A DNA stretch of 64,000 nucleotides, taken from positions 2,177,501 to 2,241,500 of the forward strand of contig NZ_AP018365.1 of the NCBI RefSeq assembly GCF_016756395.1. The letters are read 5' to 3'. This stretch comes from Streptomyces sp. SN-593 (lineage in GTDB: Bacteria; Actinomycetota; Actinomycetes; Streptomycetales; Streptomycetaceae). The translations under genes were made by a program, and so were the position numbers. Below, piece by piece: positions 42,445-49,127 of this stretch. How positions within the stretch are numbered: the first letter of the stretch is position 1; every line of letters starts with the position of its first letter. The notes beneath the pieces are model-generated. The model was not told where the DNA came from. It was given only the letters and a program-made list of their open reading frames with translations, and searched no databases.

Positions 42445-43494
42445 TCACGGCCCCGGGCCGTCCGCCCTGTCCTCGCGGCTCTCCTCGTACGGCTCGCGGC
42501 TCTCGCCCTCCTCGTACGGTTCGCTCTCCTCGTACAGCTCGCGGTCCTCGTTCTCCTCGTACAGCTCGCGGGTACGGCGCAGCAGCGCCTCCCGCACGTC
42601 GTCCGGCGCCAGCACCCGCAGCGGGGTGGCGAGGCCCAGCAGGTACCGCGCCAGCCCGTCCGCGTCGGGACCGCCGACGTCCACGACGGTGGCCCCGGCG
42701 CCCTCCGCGCGGTGGGCGCCGACCGTCGGCGGGATCAGCCGGAGCGCCTGCTCCAGGGGCAGCGGCAGGCGGACCGTCACGTACACCGGGTAGGCGCCGG
42801 CCGCGATGGAGCGGGAGACCAGCAGCGCGGGGTCGGGCGGGTCGACGAGTTCGACCGGGTGCCCGGTGGGCCGTATCCGCTCGACCCGGTCCGCCCGGAA
42901 GGTGCGCCACGCGTCCCGCGCCACGTCCCGCGCGACGAAGTACCAGCGGCGTCCGGTGTGCACCAGGCGGTAGGGGTCGACCTCCCGGACGGTGGCCCTG
43001 CCCTCCCGGTCCCGGTACGACAGGCGGCTGCGCTCGGCCCGCAGGCACGCGACGGCCAGTTCGCGCAGCGTGCCGGGCGCGACCTGCGGCGCGTCCGGCC
43101 GGGTGGTGTGGACGAAGGCGGTGTCCATCGCGCCCAGCCGGTCCGCGATCCGGCCCGGCAGCACCTGACGCAGCTTCAGCAGGGCGGACAGCGCGGCCTG
43201 GTCGCCGCCGAGGACGCCGCTGAGCGCGGCCTCGCGCAGCCCGACGGCCACCGCGAGCGCCTCCTCGTCGTCGAGGACCAGCGGCGGGACGCGGGCCCCG
43301 GGGCGCAGCCGGTAGCCGCCCCACGGCCCGGGTTCGGACTCGACCTGGTAGCCCAGTTCGCGGAGCCTGGCGATGTCCCGCCGCACCGTGCGGGCGGTCA
43401 CCGCCATCCGCTCGGCCAGCTCGCCACAGGTCCACGACGGCCGCGCGGTCAGCAGCGAGACGAGGCGCAGCAGGCGGGCCGAGGTGCTGATCAC
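42445..43494 (-). CDS. WYL-domain transcriptional regulator (DeoR-type HTH)
   Basis: This 349-residue protein has an N-terminal winged helix (residues 5-60: LLRLVSLLTARPSWTCGELA, AVTARTVRRDIARLRELGYQ) and a central WYL domain (residues 140-215, with RRWYFVARD as the namesake motif, Phe replacing Leu). A C-terminal WCX region follows. The last 40 residues are an acidic Glu/Tyr/Ser repeat (ELYEE, PYEE units). WYL domains are thought to bind nucleotides or other ligands. GTG 43494 faces the VOC gene across a 63-base gap containing a palindrome, so it probably regulates that gene and itself. Confidence 0.9.
   Translation of the reverse strand: MISTSARLLRLVSLLTARPSWTCGELAERMAVTARTVRRDIARLRELGYQVESEPGPWGGYRLRPGARVPPLVLDDEEALAVAVGLREAALSGVLGGDQAALSALLKLRQVLPGRIADRLGAMDTAFVHTTRPDAPQVAPGTLRELAVACLRAERSRLSYRDREGRATVREVDPYRLVHTGRRWYFVARDVARDAWRTFRADRVERIRPTGHPVELVDPPDPALLVSRSIAAGAYPVYVTVRLPLPLEQALRLIPPTVGAHRAEGAGATVVDVGGPDADGLARYLLGLATPLRVLAPDDVREALLRRTRELYEENEDRELYEESEPYEEGESREPYEESREDRADGPGP
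42470..42570 (-). repeat. Degenerate 24-36 bp repeats encoding an acidic Glu-Tyr tail
   Basis: CTCCTCGTACRGYTCGCGG-type units recur about four times at irregular spacing on the plus strand. On the coding strand they write YEES/YEEN repeats at the end of the WYL regulator. Slippage here would lengthen or shorten the tail in frame or shift it. Confidence 0.65.
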
Positions 43495-43518
43495 GTCCTG
43501 AAGTGTGCCGCACGACCA

Positions 43519-43550
43519 GGACCGGGACTGTCCGGGTCCCGTCGTAGCGT
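43519..43550. promoter_or_regulatory. Dyad operator and leaderless promoter between WYL and VOC genes
   Basis: GGACCGGGAC (43519-43528) and GTCCGGGTCC (43530-43539) are near-perfect inverted arms with one mismatch around a single base. TAGCGT (43545-43550) lies seven bases before ATG 43558 and would give a leaderless VOC transcript. The dyad lies just upstream of that -10 box and within 45 bases of the WYL start codon, so one bound protein could affect both genes. Confidence 0.5.
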
Positions 43551-43557
43551 CGTCCCC

Positions 43558-43944
43558 ATGAGCACCTCAGCCGCGACCGCGCCCGCCATCCGCTACGCCG
43601 CCGTCACGTTCGACTGCGCCGACCCCGCCGAACTGGCCCGCTTCTACGCCGACGCCCTCGGCCTGCCCGTCGCCTACGCCGGGGACGACTTCGTCCTGCT
43701 CGGCGAGGAGGGCGCGGCCGGGCTGGGGTTCAACCGGCTGGCCGACTACCGGCGGCCCACCTGGCCGGACCCGTCCCGGGAGAAGCAGGCCCACCTGGAA
43801 CTGGGCGTGGACGACCTGGACGCCGCCCAGGCCCACCTGCTGGAGCTGGGCGCCACCGAGCCCCCGACGCAGCCCCGGCCCGACCGGTGGCGGGTGCTGC
43901 TCGACCCCGCCGGCCACCCCTTCTGCATCACCACGCTGGTCTGA
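43558..43944 (+). CDS. VOC-superfamily (glyoxalase/bleomycin-resistance fold) protein
   Basis: This 128-residue protein has two beta-alpha-beta-beta-beta modules: VTFDCADPAELARFYADALG opens the first and HLELGVDDLDAAQAHLLELG the second, ending LLDPAGHPFCITTLV. This is the common glyoxalase-like class with unknown substrates; candidate metal ligands are not assigned. ATG 43558 lacks a Shine-Dalgarno and follows a TAGCGT box by seven bases. It is followed after two bases by a monooxygenase-fold gene, so the two form an operon, probably under the WYL regulator transcribed divergently. Confidence 0.88.
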   Translation: MSTSAATAPAIRYAAVTFDCADPAELARFYADALGLPVAYAGDDFVLLGEEGAAGLGFNRLADYRRPTWPDPSREKQAHLELGVDDLDAAQAHLLELGATEPPTQPRPDRWRVLLDPAGHPFCITTLV

Positions 43945-43946
43945 GC

Positions 43947-44264
43947 GTGATCGGCAGGCTGATGACCATGACCGCGCACCCGGGCAGGGGCGGTGAGCTG
44001 GCCGGGCTGCTGCTGCGGGTGGCGGAGGGCCTGCGCGGCTTCCCGGGCTGCGAGGTCTACCTGGTCGGCCGGGAGGCCGGCGCTCCGGACGTGGTGCACG
44101 TCACGGAGGTCTGGCGGGACGAGGGCGCCGCGCAGGCGGCCCTGTCCGCGCCACCGACCGCGGACGGCCCGCGGCCCGCGGACGTCCTCGCGCTGCTGTC
44201 GGCTCCGCCGCGGCGCACGGACCTGGCCGTCCTGGGCGGGGTGGGCCTTCCCGCGGCCGGCTGA
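43947..44264 (+). CDS. Antibiotic-biosynthesis-monooxygenase (ABM) domain protein
   Basis: This 105-residue dimeric alpha/beta-barrel type protein begins VIGRLMTMTAHPGRGGELAG and carries GCEVYLVGREAGAPDVVHVT and EVWRDEGAAQAAL, the ABM pattern. Members include small quinone-forming monooxygenases and heme-degrading proteins; which applies here is unclear. GTG 43947 follows the VOC stop by two bases, implying coupled translation. The C-terminus (residues 75-105) is less conserved and Pro/Ala-rich. Confidence 0.8.
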   Translation: MIGRLMTMTAHPGRGGELAGLLLRVAEGLRGFPGCEVYLVGREAGAPDVVHVTEVWRDEGAAQAALSAPPTADGPRPADVLALLSAPPRRTDLAVLGGVGLPAAG

Positions 44265-44431
44265 CGGACCCGGACCTCGGGCCGTGCCCGGGCCCGCCCC
44301 GGACTCCAGGGCTTTTCCGGGTCGGGCCCGGACCTCGGGGCTTTCCGGACGGGGCGCGGCGTGCCAGCATGGGAGGTGGTCCGGGGACGCCGTCAGGGCG
44401 CCTCGAGATGACAGAAGAAGGAGCCGTCACC

Positions 44432-45298
44432 ATGACGCAGCTTCCGGCTGCCCAGACGTCCGCAGCCGACCACCCGAAGGCCCTCTACGGCGGGTCCGGC
44501 ACCCGCCGGGTGACCGTACGGGACCTCGGCGCCGCCAAGGAGCGCGGCGAGAAGTGGCCCATGCTCACCGCCTACGACGCGATGACCGCGTCCGTCTTCG
44601 ACGAGGCCGGCATCCCGGTGCTGCTCGTCGGGGACTCGATGGGCAACTGCCACCTCGGCTACGACACCACCGTGCCGGTCACGCTCGACCACATGGCGAT
44701 GCTCTCCGCCGCCGTGGTGCGCGGCACCCGGCGGGCGCTGATCGTCGCCGACCTGACCTTCGGGTCGTACCAGGAGGGTCCGGTGCAGGCCCTGCGCAGC
44801 GCGACCCGGCTGGTGAAGGAGGCCGGCGTCGGCGCGGTCAAGCTGGAGGGCGGCAAGCGCTCGCTCGCGCAGACCGAGGCGCTGGTCGAGGCCGGCATCC
44901 CGGTCATGGCGCACATGGGCCTGACCCCGCAGTCCGTGCACACCCTGGGCTACCGCGTCCAGGGCCGGGGCGACGAGGCGGCGCACCGCCTGGTCCAGGA
45001 CGCCAAGGCCGCGCAGGACGCGGGCGCCTTCGCGCTGGTGCTCGAACTGGTGCCCTCGGAGGTCGCCGCCGAGATCACCCGGGCGCTGGAGATCCCGGTG
45101 ATCGGGATCGGTGCCGGCCCCGACACCGACGCGCAGGTGCTGGTGTGGACCGACATGGCCGGCATGACCGGCGGGAAGGTGCCGCGCTTCACCAAGCAGT
45201 ACGCCGACCTGCGCCGCACCCTGGGCGACGCGGCGAAGGCGTACGCGCAGGACGTGGTGGGCGGGGAGTTCCCGGCGGAGGAGCACACCTTCCACTGA
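44432..45298 (+). CDS. panB: 3-methyl-2-oxobutanoate hydroxymethyltransferase
   Basis: This 288-residue cytoplasmic enzyme makes ketopantoate from alpha-ketoisovalerate and methylene-tetrahydrofolate, the first step to pantothenate and coenzyme A. The metal and substrate motifs are clear: MLTAYDAMTASVFDEAGIP, LVGDSMGNCHLGY, VKLEGG, AHMGLTPQ, IGIGAGPDTDAQVLVWTDM. The N-terminus has about 30 extra residues before the barrel, usual for actinobacteria. ATG 44432 lies nine bases after AAGGAG; ATG 44408 is a weaker alternative. The 167-base upstream spacer contains repeated CCGGACCTCGGG phrases but no clear promoter. Confidence 0.96.
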   Translation: MTQLPAAQTSAADHPKALYGGSGTRRVTVRDLGAAKERGEKWPMLTAYDAMTASVFDEAGIPVLLVGDSMGNCHLGYDTTVPVTLDHMAMLSAAVVRGTRRALIVADLTFGSYQEGPVQALRSATRLVKEAGVGAVKLEGGKRSLAQTEALVEAGIPVMAHMGLTPQSVHTLGYRVQGRGDEAAHRLVQDAKAAQDAGAFALVLELVPSEVAAEITRALEIPVIGIGAGPDTDAQVLVWTDMAGMTGGKVPRFTKQYADLRRTLGDAAKAYAQDVVGGEFPAEEHTFH

Positions 45299-45617
45299 GC
45301 CCGCCGGGTCCCCCGGCCCACCCCGGCCCGCCCGATGTGACGAGGTCCACCGGACCCCGCGCTCGGGTGCGGGCCGGTGGGAACGGAGCGGCCGCCGGGA
45401 CGGGAGCGGCCGGTGGGACCCGGGTGGGCCGGTGCGGCCGGTGCGGCCGGTGAGTGCGATGTCACAGGAGGGGCGGGTCCGGCACGCCGGGCCCGCCCCT
45501 CCCGCGCGTTCTCCGGCCTTTTCCGCGCGTGACCTGAGACGTTCCGGCCGCGGCTGCGTACAGGAGGGGTGAGCGCCGCGGCCGCGGCGACCCGCCGCCG
45601 TCAGGGGTGCCCCGCTG
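45299..45617 (+). promoter_or_regulatory. panB terminator and ECF-type promoter region
   Basis: This 319-base gap has no supported gene. After GC-rich repeats of GGTGCGGCC it carries a 16-bp hairpin (45467-45502). Then GAGACG (45536-45541), 15 bases, and CGTAC (45557-45561) resemble an ECF sigma promoter, with CGT at the -10 position as many autoregulated ECF promoters have. The sigma gene starts 57 bases later. Autoregulation is inferred. Confidence 0.45.
45467..45502 (+). terminator. Hairpin downstream of panB
   Basis: GGAGGGGCGGG (45467-45477) pairs with CCCGCCCCTCC (45492-45502), extended inward by TCCGG/CCGGG with one wobble pair and a short loop. It lies 168 bases after the panB stop, so the exact transcript end is uncertain. 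Confidence 0.6.
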
Positions 45618-46292
45618 ATGTCTCGATCCGCGATACGCGAACTCGACCGGGAGCCGCCGGTGCGGCAGGATGCGCCCGTGGACGGACCCCCTCCGGAGAT
45701 CCCGGAACAGGCGGGCGCGGCGCGGCCGCCCGGCCTCGACCGCGCGGCCCGGTCCGGGCCCGCGCCCGGGACCGACGGCCCGGTGCCGGAGGAAGACCTC
45801 ATGCGGGCGCTGTACCACGAGCACGCGGGCGCCCTGTTCGCCTACGTGCTCAAGCTCGTCGCGGGCGACCGCCACCTCGCCGAGGACGTGGTGCAGGAGA
45901 CGCTGCTGCGGGCCTGGAAGAACGCCTCGCGGCTGGACCCGGCGGCCAGGTCCCTGCGGCCCTGGCTGGTCACCGTGGCCCGGCGGATCGTGATCGACGG
46001 CCACCGCAGCCGCCTGTCCCGCCCGCCGGAGACCTCGCCCGCCGTCCTCGACCAGTTGCCCGCGCGCGACGAGTTGGAGCGCTCGCTGCGCCTGATGACG
46101 ATCTCGGACGCCCTCCAGGACCTGTCCGCCGCCCACCGCGAGGCACTCGTCGAGACGTACTTCAGGGGCCGGACCGTCAACGAGGCCGCCGAGGAGCTGG
46201 GGCTGCCGCCCGGGACCGTGCGGTCGCGGGTCTTCTACGCGCTGCGCGCCGCGCGGAACGCACTGGAGGAGAGAGGGGTGACCACCTCGTGA
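45618..46292 (+). CDS. ECF-type RNA polymerase sigma factor
   Basis: This 224-residue sigma factor has an unusually long, Pro/Ala-rich N-terminus (residues 1-58), region 2 (about residues 60-120: LMRALYHEHAGALFAYVLKL, EDVVQETLLRAWKN) and region 4 (about 165-215: LSAAHREALVETYFRGRTV, GLPPGTVRSRVFYALRAARN). It directs polymerase to stress-type promoters. Its stop overlaps the anti-sigma gene (GTGA), the classic coupled arrangement. ATG 45618 has only a weak ribosome binding site; GTG at 45660 is an alternative that would remove 14 residues. The signal is unknown. Confidence 0.92.
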   Translation: MSRSAIRELDREPPVRQDAPVDGPPPEIPEQAGAARPPGLDRAARSGPAPGTDGPVPEEDLMRALYHEHAGALFAYVLKLVAGDRHLAEDVVQETLLRAWKNASRLDPAARSLRPWLVTVARRIVIDGHRSRLSRPPETSPAVLDQLPARDELERSLRLMTISDALQDLSAAHREALVETYFRGRTVNEAAEELGLPPGTVRSRVFYALRAARNALEERGVTTS

Positions 46293-47017
46293 CCCCCATG
46301 CCGCCCCATGCGGACGTGGGCGCCTACCTGCTCGGGGCACTCGACGACGCGGAGATGTCCGCGTTCGAGGAGCACCTCGCCGGGTGCGACGCCTGCGGGC
46401 GGGAACTGGACGAGCTGAGCGGGGTGGTGCCGGTCCTCGCCGAGCTGCGCGAGGACGGTGTCGGCCTGCCCGAGCCGCCCGGTGACGCGCTGCTCGACCG
46501 GCTGCTGCGGCGGGTCGCCGACGAGCGGCGGGCGCGCCGCAGGCGCCGGCTGACGGCGGTCGCGGTGGCCGCGGTGCTGGTCGTCGGCGGTCCCACGATC
46601 GCGGTCGTGGCCACCCACGGCGACGGCGGCGGCTCCTCGACCGCCGACGCCCGGCCCGGCGCGCGCGACACGGCGAGGAACCCGGCGACCGGGGTGTCCG
46701 CGGTGGTGGCGCTGACCGACAAGGCGTGGGGCACCGCCGTGAACCTGCGGCTGACCGGGGTGTACGGCCCGGACCACTGCCACCTGGACGCCGTGGGCCG
46801 CGACGACTCCCGGGAGACCGTCGCGACCTGGGCGGTGCCGCGGTCCGGCTACGGCACGGGCCGGCACCCCAAGCCGCTGAGCGTCAGCGGCGCCACCGGG
46901 ATGCACCCGGCGTCGATCAGCCGGTTCGAGGTGCGGGCCTCCGACGGCACCCTGCTGCTGAGCATCCCGCAGTCCGGCGCGCAGCCCACGGACCGCCCGC
47001 GCGGCGCCGCCGGCTGA
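46289..47017 (+). CDS. Membrane anti-sigma factor with zinc-binding ZAS domain
   Basis: This 242-residue protein begins with an anti-sigma (zf-HC2) domain: His29-x3-Cys33-x2-Cys36 in EEHLAGCDACGREL, the ZAS motif. One membrane helix (about residues 90-110) and an extracytoplasmic region of about 130 residues follow, with a conserved-looking core (TDKAWGTAVNLRLTGVYGPD, ETVATWAVPRSGY). It should hold the upstream sigma factor at the membrane until an envelope or redox signal arrives. GTG 46289 overlaps the sigma stop. Confidence 0.9.
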   Translation: MTPMPPHADVGAYLLGALDDAEMSAFEEHLAGCDACGRELDELSGVVPVLAELREDGVGLPEPPGDALLDRLLRRVADERRARRRRRLTAVAVAAVLVVGGPTIAVVATHGDGGGSSTADARPGARDTARNPATGVSAVVALTDKAWGTAVNLRLTGVYGPDHCHLDAVGRDDSRETVATWAVPRSGYGTGRHPKPLSVSGATGMHPASISRFEVRASDGTLLLSIPQSGAQPTDRPRGAAG

Positions 47018-47113
47018 CCACCGCGCACCCGCGCCGGCCGGCCGCACCGCGGCCGCCTCCGCCGGTCGCCCGCCCCGCGCCGCCGTCACCGCGCCGGCCT
47101 GGGAGGTTCGCCG

Positions 47114-47153
47114 CCGATACCGCACCGACATATCGCTGTCGGTGGGATATCGG
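47114..47153 (+). promoter_or_regulatory. 40-bp dyad upstream of the DrrAB-type exporter
   Basis: CCGATACCGCACCGACA (47114-47130) and TGTCGGTGGGATATCGG (47137-47153) are inverted arms matching at 15 of 17 positions around a 6-base centre (TATCGC). TGTCGGTGG recurs at 47159-47167. The dyad ends 34 bases before the ATPase ATG, the right place for a repressor of the exporter. No cognate regulator gene is adjacent in an obvious divergent position. Confidence 0.65.
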
Positions 47154-47187
47154 CGCCGTGTCGGTGGACCGGTGCATCGTGGTGGCC

Positions 47188-48246
47188 ATGACGACGCGAC
47201 GGACAGACAACGGTGGGACCGCCGCCGTCGAGGTGCGCGGTCTGGTCAAGCACTACGGACCGACCAAGGCGCTCGACGGGGTGGATCTGGAAGTGCGCCA
47301 GGGCACGGTGCTCGGCGTCCTCGGCCCGAACGGGGCCGGCAAGACCACGCTGGTGCGGGTGCTGTCCACCCTGGTGCAGCCGGACGCCGGCACCGCGCGG
47401 GTGGCGGGCTACGACGTGCTCAAGCAGCCCCGGCAGCTTCGCCGGGTGATCGGGCTGACCGGGCAGTACGCCTCGGTCGACGAGAAGCTCTCCGGCCGGG
47501 AGAACCTGTACATGATCGGGCGGCTGCTCGACCTGCCCCGCAAGGACGCCAGGGCCCGCGCCGACGAGCTGCTGGAGCGCTTCTCGCTCACGGAGGCCGC
47601 CAGGCGGCCGGCGATGCAGTACTCCGGCGGGATGCGCCGCCGCCTGGACCTGGCGGCCAGCATGATCGGCCGCCCGGCGGTGCTCTACCTGGACGAGCCG
47701 ACCACGGGCCTGGACCCGCGCACCCGCAACGAGGTGTGGGACGAGGTGCAGCGGATGGTCGCCGACGGCGCGACGGTGCTGCTCACCACCCAGTACATGG
47801 AGGAGGCCGAGCAGCTCGCGAACGAGCTGACGGTCATCGACCGCGGCCGGATCATCGCCGGCGGCAGGGTGGCCGAGCTGAAGGCGAAGGTCGGCGGCCG
47901 GACCCTGCGGATACGGCCGAGCCGGCCCGACGCGGCCGCCGGGATGGCCGCGGCGATCGTCGAGGCCGGGCTCGACGGCGTGGCCGGCGCCCGTACCGAC
48001 GAGGACGGCCTGGTCAGCGTGCCGATCCTCAGCGACGACCAGCTCACCGCCGTGGTCGGCCTGCTGGGCGCGCGCGGCTACGGCATCGCGCACATCGACA
48101 CCCATCTGCCCAGCCTGGACGAGGTGTTCCTCGCCATCACCGGCCAGAAGTCGTCGGCGGACCCGGACGAGCGGGACCCGGCGGACCCCGAAGGCGCCGC
48201 GGACGGCGCACCGCACCCGAAGAAGAACGTGGAGGTCTCGGTATGA
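47188..48246 (+). CDS. ABC exporter ATPase, daunorubicin-resistance (DrrA) family
   Basis: This 352-residue ATPase has Walker A GPNGAGKTT (residues about 50-58), signature YSGGMRRRLDLA, Walker B VLYLDEPTTGLD and the DrrA-family C-terminal segment HLPSLDEVFLAITG. The last 30 residues are acidic/Pro-rich. It couples ATP hydrolysis to export by the membrane protein that follows; such pairs usually give self-resistance to drugs or pump other hydrophobic compounds. ATG 47188 has little Shine-Dalgarno. A large dyad lies just upstream. The stop overlaps the permease start (ATGA). Confidence 0.94.
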   Translation: MTTRRTDNGGTAAVEVRGLVKHYGPTKALDGVDLEVRQGTVLGVLGPNGAGKTTLVRVLSTLVQPDAGTARVAGYDVLKQPRQLRRVIGLTGQYASVDEKLSGRENLYMIGRLLDLPRKDARARADELLERFSLTEAARRPAMQYSGGMRRRLDLAASMIGRPAVLYLDEPTTGLDPRTRNEVWDEVQRMVADGATVLLTTQYMEEAEQLANELTVIDRGRIIAGGRVAELKAKVGGRTLRIRPSRPDAAAGMAAAIVEAGLDGVAGARTDEDGLVSVPILSDDQLTAVVGLLGARGYGIAHIDTHLPSLDEVFLAITGQKSSADPDERDPADPEGAADGAPHPKKNVEVSV

Positions 48247-49073
48247 GCGCCGTGACGGCGACGGCGCCCGCCCCGACGCGGGTCGCCTCGGACGAGGGCA
48301 GGATCGGCCTGCGGGCCAACCTGCGGCACATCGGCGCGCTCGCGCGCCGCAACATGCTCCAGATCAAGCAGGACCCCGAGTCGATGTTCGACGCGGTGCT
48401 GATGCCGGTGATCTTCACGCTGCTGTTCGTGTACGTCTTCGGCGGCGCGATCTCCGGCAAGGGGCACCAGCACGAGTACGTGAACTACGTGGTGCCCGGC
48501 CTGATGGCCATGATGGGGATGAACCTGTCCATGGCGGTCGGCAGCGGCATCAACGACGACTTCCGGAAGGGGGTCATGGACCGGTTCCGCACCATGCCGA
48601 TCGCCCGGTCCACCGTGCTGATCGCGAAGATCGTGGTCGAGGTCGGCCGGCTGCTGATCGCCATCGCGATCCTGCTGGGCATGGGCTTCGCGCTCGGCAT
48701 GTCCATCGAGACGAACGTGCTGCACCTGGCGGCGGCGATCGTGCTGTCCGTCGTCTTCGGTGCCTCGCTGATGTGGATCTTCATCCTGCTGGGCCTGACC
48801 ATGAAGACGGCCCAGGCGGTCCAGGGGGTGGGCATGCTGGTGCTGATGCCGTTGCAGTTCGGCAGTTCGATCTTCGCCAGCCCGACCACGATGCCCGGCT
48901 GGCTGCACAACTTCACCAAGGTCAACCCGCTCTCCAACCTCGCGGACGCCTCACGGGCGCTCATCAACGGCGGCGCGGTGGCGCACTCGGTGTGGATGAC
49001 GCTCGGGTGGGCCGTCGGCATCACCGTGGTGACCGCGCCGCTGGCGGTCGCGCGGTTCCGGAAGAAGACCTGA
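48243..49073 (+). CDS. ABC-2-type permease, DrrB family
   Basis: This 276-residue membrane protein has an N-terminal cytoplasmic stretch with ARRNMLQIKQDPESMFDAVL leading into the first of six hydrophobic segments. The ABC-2 core features GVMDRFRTMPIARSTVLIAK and PLQFGSSIFASPTTMPGWLH, the conserved DrrB segment before the last helix. It forms the export channel with the ATPase encoded just upstream. ATG 48243 overlaps that gene's stop. The pair faces the large regulator gene (49128-52787) tail to tail. Confidence 0.93.
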   Translation: MSAVTATAPAPTRVASDEGRIGLRANLRHIGALARRNMLQIKQDPESMFDAVLMPVIFTLLFVYVFGGAISGKGHQHEYVNYVVPGLMAMMGMNLSMAVGSGINDDFRKGVMDRFRTMPIARSTVLIAKIVVEVGRLLIAIAILLGMGFALGMSIETNVLHLAAAIVLSVVFGASLMWIFILLGLTMKTAQAVQGVGMLVLMPLQFGSSIFASPTTMPGWLHNFTKVNPLSNLADASRALINGGAVAHSVWMTLGWAVGITVVTAPLAVARFRKKT

Positions 49074-49094
49074 GCGGCTGTCCCCGCCCTCCCG

Positions 49095-49116
49095 CCGGCA
49101 CCGCGCGGGTGCCCGG
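49095..49116. terminator. Weak hairpin between convergent drrB-type and regulator genes
   Basis: CCGGCACC and GGTGCCCGG form a stem of about eight pairs with one bulged C and a small GC-rich loop, inside the 54-base gap between two convergent stop codons. It may act in both directions but is less convincing than other hairpins in the window. Confidence 0.35.
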
Positions 49117-49127
49117 AGCCGGAGCCG

